64,000 bases of DNA from Thiotrichaceae bacterium (GTDB lineage Bacteria > Pseudomonadota > Gammaproteobacteria > SZUA-140), in the NCBI GenBank assembly GCA_002401765.2, contig NVTY02000014.1:16130-80129 (forward strand). Reading direction: 5' to 3'. Positions within the stretch are counted from its first letter, which is position 1. Every line of letters starts with the position of its first letter. Under the pieces are notes generated by a model. It ran no database searches, was not told the origin of the DNA, and was given only the letters and a program-made list of their open reading frames with translations. The position numbers and the translations under genes are program-made. This document shows, one piece after another, positions 1 to 10,116 of this stretch.

Positions 1-2198
1 GTTATGAAGATCTGGAACGTGCCAAACTGATTGTGCTGGTGGGCTCCAATACCGCATGGTGTCACCCTGTTTTATATCAGCGCATTGTGCGCGCCAAGCA
101 GGAAAATAGTGATCTTCAGATTGTTGTGATTGATCCAAGAAAAACAGCCTCTTGTGACATTGCAGATATCCATCTGGCGCTTAAGCCTGGCAGTGATGCG
201 ATGTTATTTAATGGCCTGTTGGCCTATTTGGATCAAAAGGGTGAGGGTAATGAACAGTTTATTAGTAGCTGTACCGAAGGGCATCAAGCGGCGCTAGCGG
301 CAGCCAATGAATCCGCCGCGTCTGTTGAGGTGGTGGCTGACTATTGTGGCTTGCCAGTGGCGGATGTAGCTGGGTTTTATCGCCTATTTTCACATACTGA
401 GCGGGTGATTTCGGTCTACTCTCAGGGGATCAATCAATCATCAAGCGGTACTGACAAGGTCAATGCGATCATCAACTGTCATCTATTCAGCGGCCGCATT
501 GGTCGTCCGGGAATGGGGCCATTCTCTTTTACGGGCCAGCCGAATGCAATGGGTGGGCGAGAGGTCGGTGGCCTAGCGAATATGTTGGCTGCGCATATGG
601 ATATCGATAACGGTGACCATCGTAATCTTGTGCAGACCTATTGGGGCTCGCCAGTGATGGCCGATCAACAGGGACTGAAGGCAGTGGATCTCTTTAATGC
701 AATCGATGACGGTACGGTGAAGGCGGTGTGGATCATGGCAACAAACCCGGTGGTGAGCATGCCGGATGCAAACCGTGTCCGTGCGGCGCTTAAAAAGTGT
801 GCGTTAGTCGTGGTTTCCGACATCATGGCTAAAACGGATACCACCGAGTTGGCTGATGTGTTGTTGCCCGCGCTGGGCTGGGGTGAGAAAGATGGCACGG
901 TGACTAACTCTGAGCGGCGTATCTCACGTCAGCGCGCATTTTTGCCAGCGCCGGGTGAGGCGAAAGCGGACTGGTGGATGGTGAGTGAAGTGGCGAAGCG
1001 AATGGGCTTTAATGGTTTTGAGTTTAAATCGGCCAAAGATGTGTTTGTTGAGCATGCGGGGCTTTCGGGTGTTGAAAACAGTGGCCGACGGGATTTTGAT
1101 ATTGCTGAATTGAGTACGCTTTCGCAGCAGGATTACGATCAGCTAATGCCAATCCAGTGGCCTGTCGTGAATGGCAAAGGCACTGCGCGGATGTTTATGG
1201 ACGGCAAATTTTTTACCGCTTCAGGTAAGGCGCAGCTCTTACCCATCTTGCCGCGTGCGCCACAAAACGCCACTAGTGATGATTACCCGCTGATTCTGAA
1301 TAGTGGCCGTGTGCGTGATCAATGGCACACCATGACACGCACCGCTAAGGCGGCCCGTTTGAATGAGCATAGTCCTGAGCCCTATGTTGAGATTCACCCG
1401 CTGGATGCGTCTGAAAGTGGTGTGATGGAGGCTGCGCTGGCAAAGGTATCAAGTCGTTGGGGCGAGAGCATTGTGCGTGTGCGGATTAGTGATGCCCAGC
1501 AGCGAGGCTCCGTTTTTGTACCGATGCATTGGAGCCGTCAATTTGCCAGTCAGGGCGCGGTGGGCCCATTGGTGAATCCAGTGGTTGATCCTGTCTCGGG
1601 GCAGCCTGAACTCAAGCAGACGCCGGTTGTCGTTGCACCCTATCAGCCTGCCTGGTATGGGTTTCTGCTATCACGCCGTGAGCTGCAGCTAGAGGGGGTG
1701 ACCTACTGGGCACGTGCTGAAGGTGATGGTTTTTATCGCTATGAAATTGCCGGTGAACAGGCGCCTGAGAACTGGGCTGCCTGGGCGCGTGGCATGTTGT
1801 GTGAATCTAATGACGACGTGAACTGGGTAGAGTACCTGGATGTCACTGTGCGCCGCTACCGAGGGCTACGTATGTTAGGTGAGCGGCTTGAAAGCTGTCT
1901 TTTTATCGCGCCAGATACGCAGTTACCGGCACGAAGTTGGCTGGCAGGGTTATTTAAGCAGGATGCATTGAATAAGCAGTCGCGCGCAAGCCTGTTAACG
2001 GGTGCTGCGCCGCAAGGGCAAGAGGATGTTGGACGAATTGTTTGTGCCTGCTTTTCAGTGGGGTTGAATACGATCATCAGTGCGATTAAAGGTCAACGCT
2101 TGGTTAGCACTGATGATATCGGAAAGGCGCTTAAGGCCGGGACTAACTGTGGTTCGTGTGTGCCGGAATTAAGAGGGCTGCTTGATCGTGACCAGTAG
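1..2198 (+). CDS. nasA: Assimilatory nitrate reductase catalytic subunit (molybdopterin oxidoreductase, C-terminal BFD-like [2Fe-2S]), 5' end outside window
   Basis: Frame stays open upstream of the listed start (YEDLERAKLIVLVGSNTAWCHP...); molybdopterin motifs GRIGRPGMGPFSFTGQPNAMGGREVGG; C-terminal CACFSVGLNTI...GTNCGSC BFD-like cysteines. Confidence 0.9.
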   Translation, partial: YEDLERAKLIVLVGSNTAWCHPVLYQRIVRAKQENSDLQIVVIDPRKTASCDIADIHLALKPGSDAMLFNGLLAYLDQKGEGNEQFISSCTEGHQAALAAANESAASVEVVADYCGLPVADVAGFYRLFSHTERVISVYSQGINQSSSGTDKVNAIINCHLFSGRIGRPGMGPFSFTGQPNAMGGREVGGLANMLAAHMDIDNGDHRNLVQTYWGSPVMADQQGLKAVDLFNAIDDGTVKAVWIMATNPVVSMPDANRVRAALKKCALVVVSDIMAKTDTTELADVLLPALGWGEKDGTVTNSERRISRQRAFLPAPGEAKADWWMVSEVAKRMGFNGFEFKSAKDVFVEHAGLSGVENSGRRDFDIAELSTLSQQDYDQLMPIQWPVVNGKGTARMFMDGKFFTASGKAQLLPILPRAPQNATSDDYPLILNSGRVRDQWHTMTRTAKAARLNEHSPEPYVEIHPLDASESGVMEAALAKVSSRWGESIVRVRISDAQQRGSVFVPMHWSRQFASQGAVGPLVNPVVDPVSGQPELKQTPVVVAPYQPAWYGFLLSRRELQLEGVTYWARAEGDGFYRYEIAGEQAPENWAAWARGMLCESNDDVNWVEYLDVTVRRYRGLRMLGERLESCLFIAPDTQLPARSWLAGLFKQDALNKQSRASLLTGAAPQGQEDVGRIVCACFSVGLNTIISAIKGQRLVSTDDIGKALKAGTNCGSCVPELRGLLDRDQ

Positions 2199-2201
2199 TG
2201 T

Positions 2202-2675
2202 TTAATGGTTGTCTGTGCCTGTGTTGCGGTTGGTCATAAGAACGACGTTACCACTAAAGATAGTGGTTAGTTGTTCTTTATCTTTTAGCAGATCAGCGAC
2301 GGTGTAGCGGTCTAGTGTCTCGATAAACTCATTTTGTGCCTCTTTAAAAATATGCTTTATTTTGCACACCTTGGTGATATGGCATTTGTTGTTTTCACGC
2401 AGGCATTCGGCGATATTTAGATTCACTTCGGTACAACGGATAATATCTGTAAGCCTGATGTCTTCAGGCTCTTTTTTTAGCCTGATACCACCAGTGCGGC
2501 CGCGCATTGTTTGAATGTAGCCTTCGCGTCCAAGATTATGCACTACCTTTACCAGGTGATTTTGGGTAGCCGCGCAACGTTCAGAAATTTCCGCGATGGT
2601 GCATAGCCTGTCTCGGTTGACACCGAGATAGAGTAGCACTCTAAACGAATAATCCGTATACAGGGTTAGCTGCAT
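2202..2675 (-). CDS. nsrR: Rrf2-family transcriptional regulator, NsrR-like
   Basis: MQLTLYTDYSFRVLLYL N-terminus; Cys cluster ECLRENNKCHITKVCKIKH typical of Fe-S NsrR. Confidence 0.85.
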   Translation of the reverse strand: MQLTLYTDYSFRVLLYLGVNRDRLCTIAEISERCAATQNHLVKVVHNLGREGYIQTMRGRTGGIRLKKEPEDIRLTDIIRCTEVNLNIAECLRENNKCHITKVCKIKHIFKEAQNEFIETLDRYTVADLLKDKEQLTTIFSGNVVLMTNRNTGTDNH

Positions 2676-2764
2676 TAATATTTACTCCATTCCTTGTGTG
2701 TAAAACTTTTCTTACGGATTGCACTGTGAGTTGTATGTGCGCTTTAATGCTTGTTTAAGAGTAT

Positions 2765-2972
2765 CTACTCAGCTATCCCCTGAAATTCGCCATTTCAGCG
2801 TTAAAAAATGATCATTTACACCTGTCCCTGAGACAAGGTGCCCTTTAGGGTATTGGAGCGGGATACCCATAAACTCACATTTTTTGCCTTGCACCCGAGG
2901 ACATAAAGAAACTGACGAGTTTCAGGGACTATCTGAGCAGTTACCGTAAATTCTGACTACTCGCTGAGTAGT
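2765..2972. repeat. Intergenic element bounded by imperfect inverted repeats (MITE/IS-remnant candidate)
   Basis: ctactcagctatcccctgaaattc (2765-2788) is the imperfect reverse complement of gagtttcagggactatctgagcag (2917-2940); palindrome ACTACTC-GCT-GAGTAGT at 2956-2972; internal gggtat..ataccc hairpin. Confidence 0.45.
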
Positions 2973-3170
2973 TACGTTTATGATTCGTATGTTTCCAGAA
3001 ACTATTAGTAACATCATCAACATACATTAGACATTACATTTTATTGAAAGTGAATAAGTATTACTTTTCTATCTTTTTTTCGAAGGTGTGATCATTATCC
3101 TCGCTGTCATATCGAAATAATGTGACCTTGATCTTATTTTTTTAGTTTAAATTACGATGGCGAGTTTTGA

Positions 3171-3902
3171 ATGGAATATTTTGTACTACTGCTGTTAATG
3201 ATCTGTGTGATGGCGATGCTATATTCATCCGTTGGGCATGGTGGGGCGTCGGGCTACCTCGCGGCGATGGCCTTGTTTGGCCTTGCTCCAGATACGATGA
3301 AGCCCGCCGTCTTAATTATGAACTTATTCGTTGCTTCCCTTGTATTAGCTCGTCTTTATCGCGCTGACTATTTTTCGTGGCAGATATTTCTACCGCTTGC
3401 GGTGGCATCTATGCCGATGGCCTTTTGGGGCGGAAGCCTGATGCCCGATGATAGTACATTCCAATACATCGTAGGTACTGCGTTGTTGCTTGCCTCGCTC
3501 TCTTTTTTTATCAGGATTAGTCATGAGCGTGAATGTGTTGAGCCAAAATTCTTAGTATCATTGCCTCTTGGTGGTGTGCTGGGTTTTGTGTCTGGTTTGA
3601 GCGGGGTCGGTGGAGGGATTTACCTCAGTCCACTGCTTCTATGGTTACGCTGGACCAAGATGCGTACTAATGCCGCCATCGCGGCAGCCTTTATTTTGGT
3701 TAACTCTGCAGCGGGTCTGGCTGGGCATATGATGACGGTTAATGCCTGGCCGAGTGATATCGGTTGGTATGTGGTTGCGGCGTTGATGGGAGCGGTAGTG
3801 GGGGCTGAGTTTGCGGTGCGAAGATTAGCGCCCGTGGTGCTTCGCCAGCTCTTAGGTATTGTGCTGGTGATTGCGGGGGTAAAGATGTTGCTAACGGCTT
3901 AA
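3171..3902 (+). CDS. TauE/SafE (TSUP) family sulfite-exporter-like permease
   Basis: SVGHGGASGYLAAMAL and GLSGVGGGIYLSPLL repeats, multi-TM. Confidence 0.85.
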   Translation: MEYFVLLLLMICVMAMLYSSVGHGGASGYLAAMALFGLAPDTMKPAVLIMNLFVASLVLARLYRADYFSWQIFLPLAVASMPMAFWGGSLMPDDSTFQYIVGTALLLASLSFFIRISHERECVEPKFLVSLPLGGVLGFVSGLSGVGGGIYLSPLLLWLRWTKMRTNAAIAAAFILVNSAAGLAGHMMTVNAWPSDIGWYVVAALMGAVVGAEFAVRRLAPVVLRQLLGIVLVIAGVKMLLTA

Positions 3903-4050
3903 ATATAGACGGTTATTCGTTAAAAAAAGACACCTGAAATGCCTGTTTATGGCTTCAATCATTGTTGTTAGGTCTCTGTTACATTAATGGCAATACCCTT
4001 GTCGCCGATAAACCTCAGTGTTCTTTTTTATGACATATGGAGGTGTATGA

Positions 4051-5184
4051 ATGAATAAGTTTAAACAATACCTAGTGACCCTTGCTGCCGGAATTACCTT
4101 GTCGACAGCTTGTTTTACGGCAAGTGCGGAAGGTCCCTATGCGGTAACCGTGCCTGAATCAGAAATCATTAGCCAGTTTCATGGTAATCCGATAGATGCA
4201 GACCTTCGCCTCTTTATGGCGGGGAATCAGTTTGTGGTGATGGATCTTTTAGTGGCTGAGTTTAAGCGCCAGTACCCCGAATACCAAAAAATATTTTATG
4301 TGACCATCCCGCCAGGGAAGGAGCTTAACTGGATACTGAATGGCGGCATCGAAATTCATGGGGAAAATTCGTTAGCGCCGCAAGGCTTTGTACTGCCGGT
4401 TATGCCGGATGTGTTTACCACGGTGAATAAAGGGCATATGGACCGTCTGAATCAGGCGCAGATGATTACCCGTTTTTATACCTATGCGCATAATCGTCTG
4501 GTATTGATGGCCAGGGCCGATGACCCATTGGCAGGTGGCGGACCGCTGGATGTACAAAATGCTTATGCGTTGCTGGCGGATCCTGCGGTGACCATTTCAG
4601 AGCCTGATATTCTGACTCAGGGGATTGAACGCCATATCTGGCAGATGTATACCGATATCAGTAAGGTGGTGTTTCCTGTTGATCCTGCCATTCAAAATTT
4701 GAATGGTAAGATGTTTAATCCAGCGTTGTTAGGCGATGATCCGCTTAACTCCCTGCGTCGCATCGTCTACCACGATAAGGTCGGCAGCGGGGCAACAACA
4801 TTGACATCTATCCATCACCTAGAGACGCCTGAGGCGCTGCGTAACGGTAGTTCTCGCTTTGGACCTGTGTGGGTAACAGAAGTGCTTTATCAGCAAAACC
4901 GCCTGGGTCATCACGACCTGGTGAGCATTGAGATTGATGGATTGGGCGCAGATGGTAAATATCTTGATCGTCGCGAGAAGGTAAACTATCTAGCCGCGAT
5001 TGTTGAAAAAACAGTCGAAGCGAATAATAAAAATGCCGCCATCGCTTGGGTTGGTTTTCTGCGTAGCTTTGAAGCACAGACCATTTTTCAACATGCTGGG
5101 TTTATTCCCGCTTCCAGCAATGAGTTGACTGAGCCATTCATCTACCCTAACTCTTCATCGTATAGCAGAGTGGGGGCCTACTAA
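4051..5184 (+). CDS. Periplasmic substrate-binding protein-like protein with signal peptide
   Basis: N-terminal signal peptide MNKFKQYLVTLAAGITLSTACFTASA; solute-binding-protein-like sequence (IPPGKELNWIL, YTYAHNRLVLMAR). Confidence 0.6.
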   Translation: MNKFKQYLVTLAAGITLSTACFTASAEGPYAVTVPESEIISQFHGNPIDADLRLFMAGNQFVVMDLLVAEFKRQYPEYQKIFYVTIPPGKELNWILNGGIEIHGENSLAPQGFVLPVMPDVFTTVNKGHMDRLNQAQMITRFYTYAHNRLVLMARADDPLAGGGPLDVQNAYALLADPAVTISEPDILTQGIERHIWQMYTDISKVVFPVDPAIQNLNGKMFNPALLGDDPLNSLRRIVYHDKVGSGATTLTSIHHLETPEALRNGSSRFGPVWVTEVLYQQNRLGHHDLVSIEIDGLGADGKYLDRREKVNYLAAIVEKTVEANNKNAAIAWVGFLRSFEAQTIFQHAGFIPASSNELTEPFIYPNSSSYSRVGAY

Positions 5185-5205
5185 GTCATCCCAGCTCTAC
5201 ATCTT

Positions 5206-5235
5206 ACGCTCGGCCTCGATATTGAGGCCGAGCGT
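5206..5235. terminator. Bidirectional terminator-like hairpin between convergent genes
   Basis: Perfect 12-bp stem ACGCTCGGCCTC-GATATT-GAGGCCGAGCGT. Confidence 0.75.
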
Positions 5236-5244
5236 AAACGTTAT

Positions 5245-6996
5245 TTAGGTGCTGCCGGATTGATTGGTGATGTCAATAAACAGGGTGAGTCTCTGTCCTG
5301 GCTGTAGATATTTTCCACGGGCTTTAGGGTTCCAGCTTTTTAACTTATTGATACTCACATTGAAACGTTGTGAAATACGCGATAACGAGTCGCCTTTGCG
5401 CACGGTGTAGCGTATGCGCTGCGTGATTTCATTCAGTGCCGGTGCCATGTCAGGTACTTTGCCTTTGGCGACCTTTGAAGAAGATTTCCAGATGACTAGT
5501 TTTTGCCCTGGACGCAACGTATCGCGTGGTGCCATTGCGTTCCAGCGTGCCAGCTGACGAACGCTAACATGATGCGCACGCGAAATATCCCACAGGGTGT
5601 CACCGCGCTGTACTTGGTAGGTGAGCTTGATCCCTTTCTTTGGCCTGTTTTTAATACTTTGAGCGCGTTGGGTAGCGCTTAAACTGTAGCTACTAGGAGA
5701 CTTAGCGGCGACTGGAATGATCAGGTTTTTACCGGCGCGAATCATATGCCCTTTTACTTTATTGACATCCTTGATCACCGCAATCGTTGTTTGGTAGCGC
5801 CTGGCGATGTGGCCAAGCGTTTCGCCGCTACGAATGCGATGGCGAGTCCATGTCACCCTGTTTGCCTTAGGCAGTGCCGCGAGGTTCTGTTTGAACTGTG
5901 CTGACTTATCAAGCGGGATTAGCAGATGGTGTGGGCCATCAGGATCCGTTGCCCAGCGGTTGAAGGCTGGGTTTAGTCGATAGAGCTGTTTGAGCGGCAT
6001 CTCTGCCAGTTCAGCAGCCTTCGCAAGATCTATCTGTGACTCCGTCGCGACCTTTTCAAAATAGGGTTCATCAGCAAGGGAGGTCATGATGATGTTGTGT
6101 TTTTCTGGGTTGGCGACAATATCGCGAATCGCAAGCAGCTTGGGGACGTAGGCGCGGGTCTCGCGTGGCAGCTTGAGTGACCAGAAGTCCGTTGGTTTAC
6201 CGAGACGCTTGTTTTTACGGATTGCCTTGCTCACAGTACCGCCACCAGAGTTATAGGCGGCCAGTGCCAGCAACCAGTCGCCATTGAAGCGTTTGTTGAG
6301 CGATTCGAGATAATCAAAGGCGGCGTGGGTGGATGCGGTGATGTCTCGGCGGCCGTCGTACCACCAGTTCTGTTTCAGGCCATACATACGGCCGGTACCA
6401 GGGATGAACTGCCAGATGCCCGATGCGCGGCCATGAGAGTAGGCAAAAGGCTGGAAGGCACTTTCTACGATGGGAAGCAGTGCCAGTTCCATTGGGATAT
6501 TACGTCGCGCAGCCTCTTCGACAATAAAGTGCAGGTAAGGTTGGGCACGTGCGCTAGTGCGGTCAATATATTCCTGGTGACGTGCGTACCAGCGGCGTTC
6601 AGAAACGGTGCGTGCATGTTCGCTTTTAGGCAGCGAAAAGCCATTACGAATGCGCTGCCATAGATCATCTGGACGATGGGCGACCAGCTGCTGATTAAGG
6701 TCGTGCGTGGTTAGGTTTTCAGCAGCAATGGGGGCGGTGGGTAGGCGGATGATGGCATTGACTGGGGCAGTATCATCAGTCTTGTTGGGCGTGATGCTCA
6801 GCGTCGTGTGTTCCGGGTCGAGTGATGCGGCGATTTCCGCTGTTTGCCAAAATTCGACGGGCTGGGCTTCTGTTGCCAATGCGGTGGCACCCATTGAGGG
6901 GGATTGTGTGGTGCTTACTGCACACCCACTGAGTAGTAAAACAGCAGTGATACCGATGTTTAGTTGAAACAGTCGAAATTTTTGATGAATAGCCAT
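5245..6996 (-). CDS. mltD: Membrane-bound lytic murein transglycosylase D with three LysM repeats
   Basis: Lipoprotein signal; SLT motif ALLPIVESAFQPFAYSHGRASGIWQFIPGTGRMYGL; three LysM domains (YTVRKGDSLSRISQRF etc.). Confidence 0.93.
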   Translation of the reverse strand: MAIHQKFRLFQLNIGITAVLLLSGCAVSTTQSPSMGATALATEAQPVEFWQTAEIAASLDPEHTTLSITPNKTDDTAPVNAIIRLPTAPIAAENLTTHDLNQQLVAHRPDDLWQRIRNGFSLPKSEHARTVSERRWYARHQEYIDRTSARAQPYLHFIVEEAARRNIPMELALLPIVESAFQPFAYSHGRASGIWQFIPGTGRMYGLKQNWWYDGRRDITASTHAAFDYLESLNKRFNGDWLLALAAYNSGGGTVSKAIRKNKRLGKPTDFWSLKLPRETRAYVPKLLAIRDIVANPEKHNIIMTSLADEPYFEKVATESQIDLAKAAELAEMPLKQLYRLNPAFNRWATDPDGPHHLLIPLDKSAQFKQNLAALPKANRVTWTRHRIRSGETLGHIARRYQTTIAVIKDVNKVKGHMIRAGKNLIIPVAAKSPSSYSLSATQRAQSIKNRPKKGIKLTYQVQRGDTLWDISRAHHVSVRQLARWNAMAPRDTLRPGQKLVIWKSSSKVAKGKVPDMAPALNEITQRIRYTVRKGDSLSRISQRFNVSINKLKSWNPKARGKYLQPGQRLTLFIDITNQSGST

Positions 6997-7125
6997 GAAA
7001 AACTCTGAAGTCCTTGATTGTAAATCAATCGGCCATTATAGGGGAGTTCTTGAGAGGGGTGTTGAAAAGCGAGTGCGGTTGTGGTGTTGATCATCAATGC
7101 GTGACGAAGCTCGCACAGTGACGGT

Positions 7126-7947
7126 TTAAAATTGATTTTTCCAGTCACGGATAGTGCGGAATGTTGAAAGGGGATCGCTCGGCGCAGGGAGTCCATTTTC
7201 AGCGGCATAACATTTGGCGGCGCTAAAAATGGCTGGCGTATGGCAGCGTAAAAATGGATTGGTGCTTGTTTCATTACTTAATAGCAATGGTATTGTGATT
7301 TTGCCTTGAGCGCACATCGCGTCAGTACGTTTGATGCGGGCTTGAATCGCCTTGTTGTTCGGTTCAAGGTGGTAAGCGAATTTAAGATTGGCCTGGGTAT
7401 ATTCATGGGCACAGTAGATCAAGGTCTCATCCGGTAGTGCGCTGATCTTTTGTAAAGAATGAAACATCTCATCATAAAGCCCCGTATGCAGGCGGCCGCA
7501 GCCCGCGCCGAAGAGGGTGTCTCCGCAGAACAGCTTGCCAGTGGGTCCTGGTTGGTAATATGCGACATGGCCGGCGGTATGCCCGGGTACGTCCAGTACC
7601 TTTAGCGGGTATGTGCCATCGATGGTAATAAGGTCATCTTGTTTGACGCGATGGGTCATCCCTGGGATTTTTTCGCTGGCAGGGCCATAAACAGGAATAT
7701 CAAACTGTTGTAAAATCGCCATGATGCCATCCACATGGTCATAACACTGATGGGTGACAACGATGGCGACAGGAATTAACGGGTTATCCTGCAGGTAGTT
7801 CAAAACAGGTCGTTCATCGCCTGGGTCAACAATGATGACATGGTTGCTTTCGGCGGTTATCAGCCAGATGTAATTGTCTTTGAAAATGGGGATTGCAATG
7901 GCGTTATTCATCTGGATCATGCTGGCAGGAATGATCGTAAGGGTCAA
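7126..7947 (-). CDS. gloB: Hydroxyacylglutathione hydrolase (glyoxalase II); true start probably at the MNNAIAIP Met near 7911
   Basis: Metallo-beta-lactamase fold; VVTHQCYDHVDGI, GHTAGHVAYY, LFCGDTLFGAGCGR. Confidence 0.93.
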   Translation of the reverse strand: MTLTIIPASMIQMNNAIAIPIFKDNYIWLITAESNHVIIVDPGDERPVLNYLQDNPLIPVAIVVTHQCYDHVDGIMAILQQFDIPVYGPASEKIPGMTHRVKQDDLITIDGTYPLKVLDVPGHTAGHVAYYQPGPTGKLFCGDTLFGAGCGRLHTGLYDEMFHSLQKISALPDETLIYCAHEYTQANLKFAYHLEPNNKAIQARIKRTDAMCAQGKITIPLLLSNETSTNPFLRCHTPAIFSAAKCYAAENGLPAPSDPLSTFRTIRDWKNQF

Positions 7948-7962
7948 TTAATCTAGGTTGAT

Positions 7963-8862
7963 TTGTTGGCGTGTTTTATTCAAACCGCAGCACTAGATCC
8001 GATGCTTTTTGCAAGGTATGCTAGTGCGATGGTGAGCAAGCGTAAAGCGATGGAGCAGGACTGTAACGGGCGCATGGTTTGCATCGAGCGTGACCGTCTG
8101 CGTGACTGGTTTAAGCTCCCTTTAGGAAGGCGTTTAGCGGTATGTGAAAGGGAAGAGCTAGACAAGGTACTGGTTAATCTGTTTGGATTTCACCTGCTGC
8201 AGGTTGGCTGCCTATTAAATGAAGACATGACGAGTGCTAGCCGTATCTTACACCGAGTGGTGGTGGATGGAGATCCTGAAGAGACCGCCACGTTGGTGGC
8301 GATGTATGGTGTGCCCGCTGCGTTACCGATTGAATCTGACAGCATTGATGTGGTGGTTTTGCACCATACGCTGGAATTTGAGGCCAACCCACATGAAGTG
8401 CTACGTGAGGTTGAGCGTATATTAGTGCCAGAGGGGCATGTGGTTATTCTGGGGTTTAATCCCTGGAGCTGGTGGGGGGTTCGTCGCTTTTTGAGCCGTC
8501 GACGCGGCCCACCGTGGTGCGGGCGCTTTAGAAGCGCATGGCGGATGCGCGATTGGCTATCGCTGCTGGGTTTTGATCATGAACTCTCGCGCTGGTATTT
8601 TTTTCGCCCTCCGGTGCAAAATAAGGGGATAATGCGTCGTCTTGAGGTGTTGGAGCGGGCGGGTGAACGTTGGTGGCCCTTTTGGGGCGGTGCCTTTTTG
8701 GTGGTGGGGAAAAAGCGGGTCTTTACCGGCACGCAGATTAAACCTCGTTGGCGCCCTCATGGTAGCTTGATCGATCCACGGATCGTTAAGCCCTCATCTT
8801 CCGCTACCCATTCATCGCCGCGCACCCCATCAGCAAGAAAACAGGACGATAGTGAGTCATAA
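7963..8862 (+). CDS. SAM-dependent methyltransferase domain protein
   Basis: LPIESDSIDVVVLHHTLEFEANPHEVLREVERILVPEGHVVILGFNPWS; conserved gloB-MTase-rnhA neighbourhood. Confidence 0.85.
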   Translation: MLACFIQTAALDPMLFARYASAMVSKRKAMEQDCNGRMVCIERDRLRDWFKLPLGRRLAVCEREELDKVLVNLFGFHLLQVGCLLNEDMTSASRILHRVVVDGDPEETATLVAMYGVPAALPIESDSIDVVVLHHTLEFEANPHEVLREVERILVPEGHVVILGFNPWSWWGVRRFLSRRRGPPWCGRFRSAWRMRDWLSLLGFDHELSRWYFFRPPVQNKGIMRRLEVLERAGERWWPFWGGAFLVVGKKRVFTGTQIKPRWRPHGSLIDPRIVKPSSSATHSSPRTPSARKQDDSES

Positions 8863-8877
8863 CCAAAGCAAAAGAGA

Positions 8878-9333
8878 GTGGATAGTTTGTCTGATGTAAC
8901 CGAAATTTTTACCGATGGCGCATGCCGTGGCAATCCTGGCCCAGGTGGCTGGGGAGCACTGATGCGTTATCAGGGCAATGAAAAGAGCCTTTATGGCGCA
9001 GAGCAACATACGACTAATAATCGTATGGAACTGATGGCAGCGATTAAGTCACTACAGGCGTTAAAAACCCCCTGCCGAGTGAGTCTGACGACAGATTCGC
9101 AGTATGTGCGTAAGGGCATCACCGAATGGATCACTAACTGGAAAAAACGCGGCTGGAAAACGGCTGCGAAAAAACCGGTTAAGAATGATGACCTATGGCG
9201 TGAGCTGGATGCCGCTTGTGCGGTTCATGAGGTCGAGTGGCACTGGGTGCGTGGGCATACCGGGCATCGTGAAAATGAGATGGCTGATGATTTAGCCAAT
9301 CGTGCGATTGATGAAATGCAGGCCAATGGTTAA
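8878..9333 (+). CDS. rnhA: Ribonuclease HI
   Basis: [60 protein letters not shown]. Confidence 0.97.
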   Translation: MDSLSDVTEIFTDGACRGNPGPGGWGALMRYQGNEKSLYGAEQHTTNNRMELMAAIKSLQALKTPCRVSLTTDSQYVRKGITEWITNWKKRGWKTAAKKPVKNDDLWRELDAACAVHEVEWHWVRGHTGHRENEMADDLANRAIDEMQANG

Positions 9334-9369
9334 CCACAATAGTTATCAGTCATAGTTGAGGTTTTATCA

Positions 9370-10116
9370 ATGCGTCAAATAATTCTGGATACAGAAACCA
9401 CCGGTCTTGAGCCTAAACTAGGGCACCGTATCATTGAAATTGGTTGTGTTGAGGTGATTGATCGTCGCCTCACTGGGCGTCACTATCATCAATACCTGCA
9501 GCCGGATCGTGCGATTGATGATGGTGCGATTGAAGTACATGGCATCACCAATGAGTTTCTGGTCGATAAGCCGCGTTTTAGTGATGTTGCCGAAGACTTT
9601 ATTGAGTTTATCAAGGGTGCCGAGCTCGTCATCCATAACGCAGCGTTTGATGTGGGTTTTATCAATCACGAATTTCGCCTGCTAAGTCGCACCCATGATT
9701 TAGTCGAAGAGCTCTGTGGGATACTCGATACCCTCGCCATGGCGCGCAAGATGCATCCAGGGCAGCGCAATAGCCTCGATGCGTTATGTAAACGTTACGA
9801 TGTCGATAACGTGCAACGTACCCTGCATGGCGCGTTACTGGATGCGGAGATCCTCGCTGACGTCTATCTGATGATGACGGGTGGTCAGCGCAAGCTTTTG
9901 CTGGGTGGCGAGGAGGCTGAGAGTGGTTCGAAGGAGCAGGCAATCAGGCGAGTACAGTTAGCCGCCGGCCAGCTTAAGGTGATGCGTGCTAGTCATGATG
10001 AGCTGCTGGCACACGAGGGGCGGCTTGCAGCGATTGAAAAACAGAGTGATAGCTGTGTGTGGCGACAACTTGAACAGAGTGCAGCGACGGAGGCCTCGTC
10101 ATGTTTAACAGTATGA
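9370..10116 (+). CDS. dnaQ: DNA polymerase III epsilon subunit
   Basis: RQIILDTETTGLEP Exo I motif; HNAAFDVGFIN; HGALLDAEILADVYL. Confidence 0.96.
   Translation: MRQIILDTETTGLEPKLGHRIIEIGCVEVIDRRLTGRHYHQYLQPDRAIDDGAIEVHGITNEFLVDKPRFSDVAEDFIEFIKGAELVIHNAAFDVGFINHEFRLLSRTHDLVEELCGILDTLAMARKMHPGQRNSLDALCKRYDVDNVQRTLHGALLDAEILADVYLMMTGGQRKLLLGGEEAESGSKEQAIRRVQLAAGQLKVMRASHDELLAHEGRLAAIEKQSDSCVWRQLEQSAATEASSCLTV

Noticed and set aside
6325-6967. Plus-strand ORFs (112 aa and 86 aa) antisense to mltD
   Set aside because: Embedded opposite a clear lytic transglycosylase CDS
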